NCBI GenBank assembly: GCA_916610825.1
Contig: OU744449.1
Coordinates: 18,817,344-18,881,343 of the forward strand
Direction: 5' to 3'
Origin: Haliclystus octoradiatus
Lineage: Eukaryota > Cnidaria > Staurozoa > Stauromedusae > Haliclystidae
DNA: 64,000 nt
A model generated the notes under the pieces. The model had not been told where the DNA came from. It worked only from the letters and a program-made list of their open reading frames with translations, and did not search any database. The translations under genes were made by a program, and so were the position numbers. Numbering within the stretch: position 1 is the first letter of the stretch; each line of letters begins with the position of its first letter. Below are positions 22,429-32,048 of the stretch, in pieces.

Positions 22429-22734
22429 GCTTGCTTAGATCTCTTGTTCTGCTGTTCTGCTTGTGTACAACTCTTGACGTCACGCGCCTCATTTGCATAA
22501 TCTGACCGCGTAAAAAGTGTCCCTCGAAATGTAGCGAAAATGCCGACTTTAGGCATTAAAAAGGTAGGTTAAAATGTGTTTGTTTAAAAATATATATATA
22601 TCATCGGAATCAGCGTAAAAAACTCTACAATAATATGTGAAAACCTCAATACCCATTTTTTCATTTCATAGGCACTATAAGGGTTACATTTCAGACTCTT
22701 TACATATATATTGTTGATAAAAATAAGAATAAGA

Positions 22735-22862
22735 GTTTTTTTTTATTAGTTTTTTTTATTATTATTATTATTATTTTTTTTTATTCATTTATTTTTTTTT
22801 ATTTATTTATTTATTTATTACTATTATTATTATATTTTTCTATTTATTTATTTAATCATATC
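22735..22862. repeat. A/T low-complexity tract
   Basis: Runs of TTTTTA, ATT and TTTA over about 130 bp, directly downstream of the transposon's right end. Confidence 0.9.
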
Positions 22863-23099
22863 AAACTCTTTTCTGTTGAGAGGTGACATTTTGATAAATT
22901 TCTGAGGTCTAGATTTACCACAATACGCATGCGCAATAAACTTGCCGCAGCCCTGTCTCCGTCATTTTCTTAACTTTCTCAAAAGAAAACATTAAACGTG
23001 GATGTCAACAACAGCGTTCGGCGTTGCAGATTTTTATTAACAAACCCATGAAGCGCATCCCTGGCCATCAAGCGCATCCCTGTCTCGTTTGCATTTGGT

Positions 23100-23300
23100 C
23101 TATTTGGGTGAACATGAGGCGTGATCCACACCACCCGATCACGTGATCCACCCGTTTAGGGTTAGGGTTAGGGTCAAGTCACGTGATAACCACTCGGTCG
23201 AGTATAAATTCATTTCTGTTTCATGAGTTGTTGTCGGTTGGCGTTGCTCATTCGGATTGAGTCGAGACGAAGTTGCAGGGTATGGGTAGAGAGTGCATAT
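23100..23300 (+). promoter_or_regulatory. Possible promoter-like segment with telomere-type repeats
   Basis: Two CACGTG-containing sites (GATCACGTGATC at about 23138 and TCACGTGA at about 23179) flank TTTAGGG TTAGGG TTAGGG at 23155-23174. GTATAAATTC follows at about 23201. No open reading frame follows that I can assign, so a promoter role is only a guess; it could be part of a repeat. Confidence 0.25.
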
Positions 23301-24360
23301 GAAAGTCACATTAATAAGAAAATAAATTTACCTATAATTCAATGTCCATATCATTCATAACAGCTGCTTTCAGAATAATTTTATAACATAAGTACTGAAT
23401 AGTGTAAAGTTAAAGCTGTGAAATATTAGAAGAGTCAAAAGAATAAAACATTATCGAAGATCGAAGCAAACCTGTATTGAAACTGTAATCAACATGTCCA
23501 TTCATGAAGGAGTTTAAGAAATCCATAGTTGAAAATCGTTGGTATTTTACTAGAAACTGATACATGCAAATTATACAAATTCGTTATAAGAAACTTCACT
23601 TGCGCATTGATATAATTAGCTAAAATGTAAAAAACTGTAAACTTCAAATTTGGAAACATTCTGTTATAAATACTTGATAGGCCTACTCATTCAAATTATA
23701 GAAAATGTTTGTAAGCATCTCGACTCTGCATGAATAGTAGCTAACTGTAAACTGACCACATTATATACTTCATTAAGTCAATTATTTTCTGATGATTATG
23801 ATGATCGTTGCTCAGAACAGAATCAGAGTGACAGAATTGCTGTCATCGTTATCATTCTCCGAAATACATAAGAGATACAGCCACATGGCTACGAAGTAAA
23901 TGTAAACAAATGAACGCAAAAAAAAATAGAAATTTGGCTAACATCTCGAAAAGTAGCGAAATCCCGATATCAAACCTCAACGAAATACGACAAATTTGAT
24001 ATGAAAACAATCCTTGAAAAACGCTGATCCAAAATCTGTTTGTTCATCCGGGATATTGCGAATCACAAAATAACCCTGGGCTCTAATACAGGCAGCTCCG
24101 ATGCGCGGGAATTTCAAACCATAGTAAACACAACAAATTTCACGGAGAAAACTTCATGGAAAATAATCACGATTTCCCGAGCCCAAACTATCTAATAAAG
24201 AAAAATCGTTGACGTTATTATCAAACTTGTATATTTATCTAATGGATTCCATAGGTTCATTCATAGATTTGCGTTATAAAGCATTAAATTTTTAACGTTT
24301 TAAACTATTTTACGTAGTAAGCCTTCTTAGCGGCCATAATCATAAATATTGAATGCGGCA
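23301..24360. other. Non-coding stretch
   Basis: No supported gene. A+T-rich throughout with no clear repeat structure. Confidence 0.4.
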
Positions 24361-24409
24361 GAAGATCAAAGGGGATGTCACCCTTAAGTTTGATATGTTA
24401 TTTAACTAT

Positions 24410-24791
24410 TCAATTGTGTTGCTCTCGTCTTTTTACAAATGTTTGATAGCTGGGTATTGCGAGACATGATAGAATATGAAGGTAATTTGAAGCCTTTTTT
24501 CCACATTCATTACAATGACATTTATTTGTTGGTTTATGATACGTTTGCACATCACATATTAAATGATGAAAACCATGCATCGATAAGCGAGTAATAATAT
24601 GCTTGTTGGGTTGGTTTGATAGTTTCCACCAAGTAATGTTGGCCATAGGAGATAATAGTGCACCAGCAGTGATCCATTGTCTAATTTTTGCTGACAAGTT
24701 ATTATTTACAGTATTAAGTGCAGATTGATTTAGACAGAATTTTTGCGAAAGTTCAGTGGATAGTGTTGGGATTTGCGTGAGGAAATGAGTT
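24410..24791 (-). pseudogene. LINE ORF2 C-terminal end (CCHC-like)
   Basis: Continues ORF2 in frame from the right side of the LTR element. It includes SAKIRQWITAGALLSP, a WWKL segment and a Cys/His cluster CHCNECGKKASNYLHILSC, ending RREQHN and stop at 24410. The cluster resembles the terminal zinc knuckle of several LINE clades and of RNA-binding retroelement proteins. Confidence 0.7.
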
Positions 24792-24956
24792 TGGAGGCTA
24801 CGTCATAAAGGATATAATTAGAATTAGGCATTTCGCAATAGACATGTGATTAATGTAATACGTAGTCGTATGTCTTTAGTTAATAAAATATTGAAAGTAA
24901 GCAAGTGTGTTATCTTGACTACGATTCTTATGATATACTCAAAGGAGTAGCTTACA
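24792..24956 (+). repeat. 5' LTR (165 bp)
   Basis: Identical by eye to the 3' LTR. It contains AATAAAATATTG, a possible polyadenylation signal, at about 24882. Confidence 0.9.
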
Positions 24957-24972
24957 TGGCGCAGTTGACAGG
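24957..24972 (+). promoter_or_regulatory. Primer-binding site candidate
   Basis: TGGCGCAGTTGACAGG starts immediately after the LTR, the position and TGG start expected for a tRNA primer site. The tRNA species is not identified. Confidence 0.6.
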
Positions 24973-24974
24973 AT

Positions 24975-25760
24975 ATGAACAACGGCTCTCCAAACCACAA
25001 TACACCAACGGCTAAACGCATACTTGTTCCAAAATTAAAGTCGCCAGAAGGAATGAAAATGATTGATTTTCGGGATTGGGTGATACGATTTAGCGACTAT
25101 TCAGCTGCTTCACGTCTGCAATACGACTGTGATCTGGCAGCACGTCGAGGTTTACTTCGGTCAGCTCTCCACGAAGACTGGACCAAGATGTGGACGCAAA
25201 ATATCATTCCAGCGCAAGACACAGATGATATAGATAATATAATCGATCATCTCGAAGGCTATTTAAGACGCCATCGGCATCCACTAGTTGATAGACGAAC
25301 TTTCATACAACGTGATCAACAAGACGGTGAACAAGTGGACGCTTATTATGCAGCTCTTCGTGAAATTGACCAAGACTGTGATTATGCCCATAAATGCACC
25401 GATAGCGCTGCACACCGTGAAGAACGTCTTCGAGACAGATTGATTTCGGGGCTTAGAGATTCAGCCATGAGGCAAAGAGTTCTCGAAACGCCGCTCGAAA
25501 AATTAACTTTGAAAAATGTGTTAGAAACTTGTCAAAATTACGAGTCTAGCCGCGTTGTTGATGATCAACTCGGTGAGAAGCCAATTAACGCCTTCAAAAA
25601 GTCAACATACAGAGCACAAGAGCGGACGCCAGCCAAGCATGGCAGTCACAACAAAGCTTCAAAAGGTGACACGTGCGGTCGTTGTGGAAAAACTCACGCA
25701 AAAGACGATTGTCCAGCACAAAACTTGGAATGTACCTGGTGTAGTAAAAAGGACATTTAG
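24975..25760 (+). CDS. Gag-like protein with zinc knuckle
   Basis: 261 codons. The central part (FRDWVIRFSDYSAASRLQ ... WTKMW ... LEGYLRRHRHPLVDRRTFIQRDQQDGEQVDAYYAALREI) is a typical Gypsy capsid pattern. Near the C-terminus is a CCHC-like knuckle (CGRCGKTHAKDDC, then CTWCSKK). The frame ends at TAG just after CTWCSKKDI, where relatives continue in a second knuckle, so a frame change or stop separates gag from the protease region. It would bind and package element RNA. Confidence 0.75.
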   Translation: MNNGSPNHNTPTAKRILVPKLKSPEGMKMIDFRDWVIRFSDYSAASRLQYDCDLAARRGLLRSALHEDWTKMWTQNIIPAQDTDDIDNIIDHLEGYLRRHRHPLVDRRTFIQRDQQDGEQVDAYYAALREIDQDCDYAHKCTDSAAHREERLRDRLISGLRDSAMRQRVLETPLEKLTLKNVLETCQNYESSRVVDDQLGEKPINAFKKSTYRAQERTPAKHGSHNKASKGDTCGRCGKTHAKDDCPAQNLECTWCSKKDI

Positions 25761-25831
25761 AAAAATATTGCTTTACAAAGGTAAAAGCCGAAAATTACAT
25801 ACAATTATCTCAAATAGGAACAAGTAAAAAT

Positions 25832-26638
25832 TTGATTTCGTTCAAAACAAAGCATCAAGCTGTAACCAAACATTTTAATTGGTTAGCAGACACCGGGGCT
25901 GGTTGTGACGCTATGGGGCTCACAGCCCTCCACAAACTTATGGGAAATAATGCTGTAGCCCTCAAAAGAGACAAAGAGACACTTGTAGGTCCAAATGGGT
26001 CCACTTTAGAGTCTCATGGGTGTGTCAAAATGACCCTCTCCAATAAAGAGAAGTCCTACACAGCACTAATCCACATCTTAGACACTGCCAATCACCCCCT
26101 TCTAAGCAGACAAGGATGCATTCAATTAGGCCTGATCCATGACTACTGGCCCAACAATACAGCACAACATTTATCGCGACCACCTTCATCAAAAGCAAAA
26201 GAACTGCATGATGCTAGCGACCATGATCTTGATCCATTAAATATTGGAGACATTGTACACATTCAACATCCTAGGACCCATTTATGGGACACCACTGGTG
26301 AAATAATTACCTTGTGCCCTGGTTGCCGTAGCTACTTAGTCAAAACAGAAACTGGACGCCTAAAATGGAGAAACCGTCGTTTCCTACGTCGTTACCATTC
26401 AAATGAAGAGGAAGAAGACGCTTCAACAGAAGAAGAGGAAGACATAACTGAAGAGGAAGAAGAGAACACAAAAGATCAAGAAGATAGTACAATCATATCT
26501 CGTGATAAAACTGATAAAAATAAAATTAGTCTACGTGAAGTACAAGAAATAGAAAATCCCCATGTCGCCTTAATTTATAAATTTAATCAGATTTCTCTAG
26601 GAGAGGCATGGAGGCTACGTCATAAAGGATATAATTAG
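25832..26638 (+). CDS. Protease start fused to integrase C-terminus (internal deletion)
   Basis: The frame reads ADTGAGCDAMG (aspartic protease catalytic DTGA) and ends the protease with HPLLSRQGCIQLGLI. It then passes after about residue 110 directly into an integrase C-terminal segment: DPLNIGDIVHIQHPRTHLWDTTGEIIT, then SYLVKTETGRLKWRNRRFLRRYH, followed by a Glu-rich tail. Everything between (reverse transcriptase, RNase H, integrase zinc and core domains) is gone without breaking the frame. The last codons run into the 3' LTR. The fused product is probably not catalytically useful beyond a protease-like domain. Confidence 0.7.
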   Translation: MISFKTKHQAVTKHFNWLADTGAGCDAMGLTALHKLMGNNAVALKRDKETLVGPNGSTLESHGCVKMTLSNKEKSYTALIHILDTANHPLLSRQGCIQLGLIHDYWPNNTAQHLSRPPSSKAKELHDASDHDLDPLNIGDIVHIQHPRTHLWDTTGEIITLCPGCRSYLVKTETGRLKWRNRRFLRRYHSNEEEEDASTEEEEDITEEEEENTKDQEDSTIISRDKTDKNKISLREVQEIENPHVALIYKFNQISLGEAWRLRHKGYN

Positions 26639-26773
26639 AATTAGGCATTTCGCAATAGACATGTGATTAATGTAATACGTAGTCGTATGTCTTTAGTTAA
26701 TAAAATATTGAAAGTAAGCAAGTGTGTTATCTTGACTACGATTCTTATGATATACTCAAAGGAGTAGCTTACA
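26609..26773 (+). repeat. 3' LTR (165 bp)
   Basis: Same sequence as the 5' LTR, preceded by a purine-rich tract and followed by the GAGTT duplication. Confidence 0.9.
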
Positions 26774-29190
26774 GAGTTAAAGAGTTTGATGAATAAATAG
26801 AAACTTTGAGTGATCGTTTAATAAAATGACTTTTGACGATGTTCAGATCGGCTAATTGTGATGACGTTAAGTAAAAGGAAATGACTTGGAAAGCGTATGT
26901 TAGGAGAGGATATATTTTCATTTGGAATATTTCAAGAGCAACAGAGAAGGATATTTTGTGGAGATGTTGTAGTGTAGCAATTGCCAGCATAGCCTTCTGT
27001 TTCTTTGCTTTGATGTGATTGTGGAAAGACAATGCTTGTGTTAAAGTGATACCTAGATACGTGTATTCTTTTACAAATTCAATTTTCTGATCATATAAAT
27101 AGAATGTGTTATGAGATGGTATGTAGCCACCTTCGCGGAATTTGATTGCTTTGGTTTTATTCATATTTACAAGTAATTTCTTTTTTCTTGACCAATCTTC
27201 CAGGAATAAGAGGCCATCTTTGATGGTTGAATGATCTTTGGAATAGATAACTAGGTCATCAGCAAAAAATAGTGACGTAAAATTTGGTATAGAATCTAGA
27301 CCAGTTGCAAGGTCAGCAATATATAATATGGATAGTGTTGGTGAGAGGCTATCTCCTTGTGCAACGCCGTGATGCTGTAATATTGATTCGGTGTAGGAAA
27401 CTCCGTCATCTAATTTGATAGCATTCCATTTAAAGAGATCTGTGATGACGTTAAGAATCTGTCCTTTAATATCAAATTGATTGTGTAATTTCTGAATCAG
27501 AAGTTTCCTACTAACCGAATCGAAAGCCTTGCTAAAGTCTACAAAAACTGACAGAAGAGTACCTTGTTTCTCTTTAAATTTTGATTTAATGTCATTGATA
27601 AGGATGCGTAAGGGTATAAAGGTGTATTTACCTTCTTGGAAGCCAAATTGATTCCATTGCATCTTCTCAAAAACATTTTCAACAATTCTCCTATTTAGGA
27701 GAGAGGTAAACATTTTCATCGGGCAGCAAAGTAGAGCTATTCCTCTGTAGTTACCAGGCTCTGATTTCATTCCTTTACCTTTGTAAATTATTTTCATGAT
27801 GCTGTCTTTCCATCGAACAGGAATCCGTCCAGTTTTTAAACATAAGTTGAATAGTTTGGTCCACAATGGTACCAACTGATCCGCTGATAAATATAGATGC
27901 TCGTTAGTAATGAGATCCGCTCCTGGAGCTTTTTTCTCCGATGTTTTGAGAATAGAGTTCAAGACATCTTCTTCAATGAATGGACAGTTGTACCCTAAAG
28001 TTTCATCAATGGCGTTGTCATTATAACTATCAAGTATTGGTGGATTATTTTCTGGATCTAATAAATTTTTGAAATGGTTTATTAGTACTTGCTGAGGGAT
28101 AGAAATTGCCTGTTTATTTGGTTTTGTCTTGAACAGAGTCCAGGGCTTTTTCTCTACCTTTTCCAAGTGATTTTCGTTTGTTTTTCTTCGAATTCTGTCT
28201 TTTCAATTTCAATAACGTAAGTAAATGTTTCTTTGATTGTGATATTGGTCTCTGAGAATTTGATCATTTGGGTTAAACTTTACTTCGTTAAATATTTGTA
28301 GGGTTTTTCTTTTCACAAGTTTACAGTCATAATCAAACCATGGTTTGTGTTTGTGTTTTTTATTGTTAAAAGTTGGGCATGAAGATATTAATGCCTGCTC
28401 AATGTGGCATAGAGCATTTTCCAAATTTCCTTTTTCTAATTCCTCTTCAGCTTTACGACGTGATGGATGTCTAATTAGTTTTTCTATGTCTACTTTACGT
28501 TTTAATCTCGGACGATGATCTACAGCAGTGATGATATCAGCAGGAAAATTCCATAATGTATTGATCTGATGATGTTTGCGTGTAACAATAGGTGTAATAT
28601 TGATGGCTTCAAAATAATCACATGGTGCGTTTGAGAAAAACAGATCGATAGTGCTGCTTCCATTTGGACTAGTATAAGTATGTTCATCTGGAATCTGGAT
28701 TGTTTAATTGGGTTAGATCTAAGGATATCAAATGTTGCATAACTTTCAAACCACGGTTTGACTTATCAATTCTACAATTGAAATCGCCAGCTATAATGAT
28801 TGGATGGTTATTATTAATAAGCGAACTAACCTTGATAATTTCATGTAGTATAATATCAATCGCTGTATTTGGACGGAAGTAAAAGCAAATAACATTTGCA
28901 ATGCTAGTTTCAATTGCAATATAGTTGTGGTCTGTTATTATTAATTTTGGTTTCAGAAAGTCTTTGCAGAACAGCAACAGACCTTGACGTGGACATCGGT
29001 CATTTTCATTAGATTTAATTGCTGGAGATATGTAGGAGTAGTATTTATCAATATATGGACTTTCAGTCATGTACGTTTCGGTTAGCATAATAATGTCCGA
29101 GTCAGGAAATGGACTTTTCAATGGAGTTTTATTCATATATCCTTGATATCCTTCAATGTTCCATAATAGAATGGATATTTTAGAAGCGTT
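26774..29190 (-). pseudogene. LINE ORF2: endonuclease and reverse transcriptase
   Basis: The endonuclease part (about 29175-28560) starts ISILLWNIEGYQG and has DIIMLTETYM, IIAGDFNCRID, and in another frame TIDLFFSNAPCDYF and AVDHRP, matching APE-type LINE endonucleases. After a linker (28424-28209) the reverse transcriptase (28166-26774) has KAPGADLITNEHL, NYRGIALLCCPMKM, QFGFQEGKYT, VDFSKAFDSVSRKLL, HHGVAQGDSLSP and the catalytic FADDLVIYS, then YTYLGITLT. At least two single-base shifts (about 28690 and 28200) break the frame. The frame at the right end ends at the LTR insertion and resumes on its other side. Confidence 0.8.
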
Positions 29191-29193
29191 TAG

Positions 29194-30197
29194 TCAATCT
29201 TGAGAGAAAACTGAAGCAATGGGAAATTCAACAACTTTTCCCGAACTAATTTTGAAAATAAGGTTTGGAAATTCTTGTCGTTTTCGTCTTAATTCACATC
29301 TCAATTCATAGGCAACTTGTTGCTCTGTAGGTTTAAGATCTGGGGAGATGAACACCCCATCATATTTTGGGAGTGTTCGAAGATTCCTCGAAACTTGCAT
29401 GATCTGCCTTCTCTTATCAATATTTAATTTTGCAAGAATACGCTGAGGTCTACCTGGATTTAGTGTGCCAATTCTTCTTACAATAGATTGCGATGGATTT
29501 ATATCTACTCCGAGGTCTTTTGACATCTCTTGTAATAATTCCATATCTGCTTGTACATCACTTTTTTCTAATCCAGTTACAATTATGTTACATCTACGTT
29601 GTTCTTGAGCATTTTGTTCAAATTTGATTTGTTTTGCTAGGGTTGCAATAGGGATTACAGATACTGCTTCCGCGTATGTCTTACTAGAGTTACTATTTGG
29701 ATCATTTATGATTGGGTAGTTTCTGTTTTGTTGTTCTTGGGAGTCTATGCTCTTTTAAGGTGTTCAATTTCTGACTTTAAATTAGTGTTTTGTTGTGAAA
29801 GATCAGTGACTTTCTTAATAAATATATTGATTTGATGTTGTTGGCAATGATATTGTTGTTCAAGCTCACGAAATTGTTTATTCACATTAACATTTACATT
29901 TAAATCGTCTTCTACTGAACTTTCGCATCTTGTTGTTATGGAAACATCAGAAAGCTCGTCGTCGTCAAGGAGATTGATTGGATGCGAGGCAAGATCTTGT
30001 CGTGAGGATGAGGCTAAACTTTCTGTCAAAATGGCGGACTTATTTAACTGCACGTGGCTACAGCCAATAACTGCTTTTAAAGCTGGTAAATGTGTATTTT
30101 CGAAAGCTTTAATACCAGAATTATTTCTGACGACAATTTTACCTGTGTCAAAAGTTGTGAAGCTCAAATATTTTTTCTTATCTTTCAGATTCTTCAA
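29194..30197 (-). pseudogene. LINE ORF1: coiled coil plus RRM-like domain
   Basis: ATG at 30197. Residues 1-150 include an acidic middle and a C-terminal coiled coil (QQYHCQQHQINIFIKKVTDLSQQNTNLKSEIEHLK). After a one-base shift near 29750 the frame continues CNIIVTGLEKSDVQADMELLQEMSKDLG ... RRIG...RPQRILAKLN ... FISPDLKPTEQQVAYELR, an RRM-like chaperone pattern typical of LINE ORF1p. It ends at TGA (29194), right where ORF2 begins. Confidence 0.65.
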
Positions 30198-30385
30198 TAT
30201 TCATGACTGAATTAATAATATAATGTTACCTGTAATAATGTACCTGCTCTTCAGCAGTTATACAATATATAACATGTATATATCCAGTTAATCTGAAATA
30301 AACGACGACTCTATTGTGTTGATTAACAAGATTAACAAGAGTGGAATAAAGAGAGGAAATGGAAAATGATCAACGAAAATGTTAT

Positions 30386-30585
30386 AAAAGAGATTGCTTC
30401 AAACGTATGTACGCTAATAACGTTCTGAATTCTTAATCACAATGTATGAAAGTAGTATCTTTAGAATCAATGTGTTTTGATTTATGTTTTGATTTGGTTT
30501 GCTGTTTATTTTTGATTTGAATTCTTTGTATCTAAACAAAATGTATGTTTTCATTTTGTGGTCTTTGCGGCAATACGTCATAACT
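30386..30585. repeat. Diverged dispersed repeat, copy 2
   Basis: Matches 14328-14535 (same strand) as described there. Confidence 0.6.
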
Positions 30586-30608
30586 GATATTGGACCTTTC
30601 CCTCGAGG

Positions 30609-30860
30609 GTAACTCCACTAGGACGGCTATACGGGGACGTATCACTTTTTGCGTTCATATATATGCCAGCTGAGAAAAAACTTTTTGGGTATGAGATTTC
30701 AAATTTTGGAACTTTTTTGGGTATCCTATTTTGACTTTTAATCAACCTGCTAGAACTTTTTTGGTAGCATCAACAGAATTTTGGGAACTTTTTAGGTACT
30801 TTAACTTTTTCCAAAGTGGCACTTCCCCGTCCCTAAATAGCTGGAGTTACCCCCCGGGAT
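30609..30860. mobile_element. 252-bp MITE related to the 9.2-kb transposon
   Basis: The termini are inverted: GGGTAACTCCACTAGGACGG...ACGGGGACGT at the left; on the complement of the right, CCCGGGGGGTAACTCCAGCT...GACGGGGAAGTGCCAC. ACCTTTCC precedes and ATCTTTCC follows, an 8-bp duplication with one mismatch. Inside are direct repeats of the type AACTTTTTTGGGTA. End sequence, 8-bp target and subterminal direct repeats recall the large element at 4275-13463. Confidence 0.65.
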
Positions 30861-30866
30861 CTTTCC

Positions 30867-31223
30867 ATGGATCTCCCCAATCCAACTATGCCCTTACTGA
30901 ACCCAGGAACGCGGAATGACACATCTAAATCTGCTGTAGCTGCCGCGGCCAGAGCTGAGAATGCAAAATCGATCAAATATGCAGAATTAGACCAGTTGTA
31001 TCAAGTGATACCAGTTGCTGTGCAGAAGATGGGAACATTTGGCTCAAGTGTGAACAGCCTAATAGACCATTTAGAAAAGTTAATGTACACTTGTGATCAG
31101 GAAAAACCGAAGCAATACATCCGGGAGAATATCAGCATCGTCATACAGACGACCAATGCACTGTGTGTCTTCACTGTCTTGGGGACTTTCCCAGAACAAT
31201 TAACATGTACAAATGTAAATTAG
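30867..31223 (+). pseudogene. Retroelement ORF C-terminal relic
   Basis: 118 codons; the part AELDQLYQVIPVAVQKMGTFG, then LIDHLEKLM, then YIRENISIVIQTTNALCV, then LGTF resembles the C-terminal end of reverse-transcriptase ORFs I recall from several invertebrate retroelements (FG....L...L..........L.QR.S.AIQRGNA). No reverse transcriptase is left upstream. Begins just after the MITE. Confidence 0.4.
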
Positions 31224-31735
31224 CCACACAATATAGATAGATAGTTAGTTTTTTTCTTAAATTGTAATTAAATTTCATGGATTGTTCTTTTTTTAAATAT
31301 GTAATAAAATATCAATGCAAATATGATTTTACTACCTTTGAACAAATTTCCAATTTAATGATTAATTTTGTATAATACAAATGAATATATTAAAAGTTAA
31401 TTGAATAGAAATAGAACAATTGGTATTTGTTGTAAAATCGAAATGTATATTGTAAACGTAGAATTATGAATTTGTAATCTGTTAATTATTGCTAGTTCCT
31501 CGGTACATCAGACATGTTGTATTATTAGTATTATTTGTTTTTGCTGATCACTCTACTGAAGCTTGGTGCATATCCCAGATATTGGGAGATTTCTTCTTCG
31601 GATAGAGAACAATTTTCTAGAACTGTAGTACATGTTGCTATTGTGTTTTTGCCTTGCACGATCATTACCTCTATAAAAATAGCTCCGCTACGCTCGGACT
31701 CATGGTGAATAATATAATAATCAAAATAAACCAAT
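31224..31735. other. Non-coding stretch
   Basis: A+T-rich; the 67-codon minus-strand frame at 31531-31734 has no recognisable domain. Confidence 0.35.
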
Positions 31736-31975
31736 TGAAATCAAATTCAATAGAATATCATAACAATCAAATCATCATGCAAAGAAAAATAAAATCAAAT
31801 CAAATTCAATAAAAAAGTAAAACAATCCAATCGAATGATATAAAAATCAAATCAAATAAAAAAATCAACTTCAATCAAATAAAATGAAATAAATTATAAC
31901 AATATCCAAATAATATAATAATACAAAGAAAAATATATGAAAATAATAAATCAAATAAAAAATTTTAAAAAATGA
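31736..31975. repeat. A-rich AATCAAAT low-complexity tract
   Basis: Irregular repetition of AAATCAAAT/AATAAAAT over about 240 bp. On the minus strand it forms the 3' tail of the tRNA-like sequence next to it, as expected of a SINE. Confidence 0.7.
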
Positions 31976-31978
31976 GAA

Positions 31979-32048
31979 GGTAGACCGATGGGATTGAACC
32001 TAAGACCCCGCACGCCTTATGCAAACGCTTCACCATTAGACCATACCA
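31979..32048 (-). ncRNA. tRNA-like sequence (SINE head or tRNA pseudogene)
   Basis: On the minus strand about 70 nt starts GGTATGGTCTAATGGTGAAGC (A-box-like) and has GGTTCAATCCC (B box), ending GGTCTACC. The acceptor arm pairs only at the outer four bases, and the anticodon arm around TTTGCATAAGG pairs poorly with no T at position 33, so a working tRNA is unlikely. Confidence 0.5.

Larger units (their letters stand above)
19065..22676. mobile_element. 3.6-kb DNA transposon with P2X7-like and THAP genes
   Basis: The left end AGTGCCTATGAAATGAAAAA continuing TGGGTATTGAGGTTTT (19065-19101) recurs as its complement at 22640-22676, an inverted repeat of about 37 bp. ATAA flanks both sides (19061-19064 and 22677-22680); the longer string GGCACTATAA also occurs on both sides, so the exact duplication is uncertain. 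Two convergent gene remnants lie inside: a plus-strand P2X7-type domain gene and minus-strand THAP and zinc-knuckle segments. THAP domains bind transposon DNA in P, Kolobok and related transposases. No complete catalytic core is visible, so this copy looks internally deleted. Superfamily not assigned. Confidence 0.75.
24792..26773 (+). mobile_element. Young, internally deleted Gypsy-type LTR retrotransposon
   Basis: Two 165-bp LTRs (24792-24956 and 26609-26773) begin TGGAGG and end TTACA, and I find no difference between them. GAGTT flanks both sides (24787-24791 and 26774-26778) as a 5-bp target duplication. A primer-binding-type TGGCGCAGTTGACAGG follows the 5' LTR directly, and the purine-rich AGGAGAGG precedes the 3' LTR. 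The internal part is only about 1.65 kb: gag, a protease start and the integrase C-terminus. Reverse transcriptase, RNase H and the integrase core are missing, so it must have moved using another copy's enzymes. Identical LTRs indicate a very recent insertion. Confidence 0.9.
24400..30240 (-). mobile_element. Non-LTR (LINE) retrotransposon, decayed, split by an LTR element
   Basis: Reading on the minus strand from about 30.2 kb: a coiled-coil and RRM-type ORF1, an APE-type endonuclease, a reverse transcriptase and a C-terminal CCHC-like region. The order is that of Jockey/CR1/I-type LINEs; I do not assign a clade. Several single-base shifts (near 28200, 28690 and 29750) inactivate it. The LTR element 24792-26773 plus one 5-bp duplication lies inside ORF2; apart from that insertion the ORF2 frame is continuous across the site. 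The 5' and 3' limits are approximate. Confidence 0.8.

Noticed and set aside
25555-25827. 90-codon plus-strand frame in the LTR element
   Set aside because: Out-of-frame shadow of gag; only its last codons overlap the gag/protease transition.
30609-30860. Gene start near 30731 (62-codon frame)
   Set aside because: It lies wholly inside a MITE with inverted ends.
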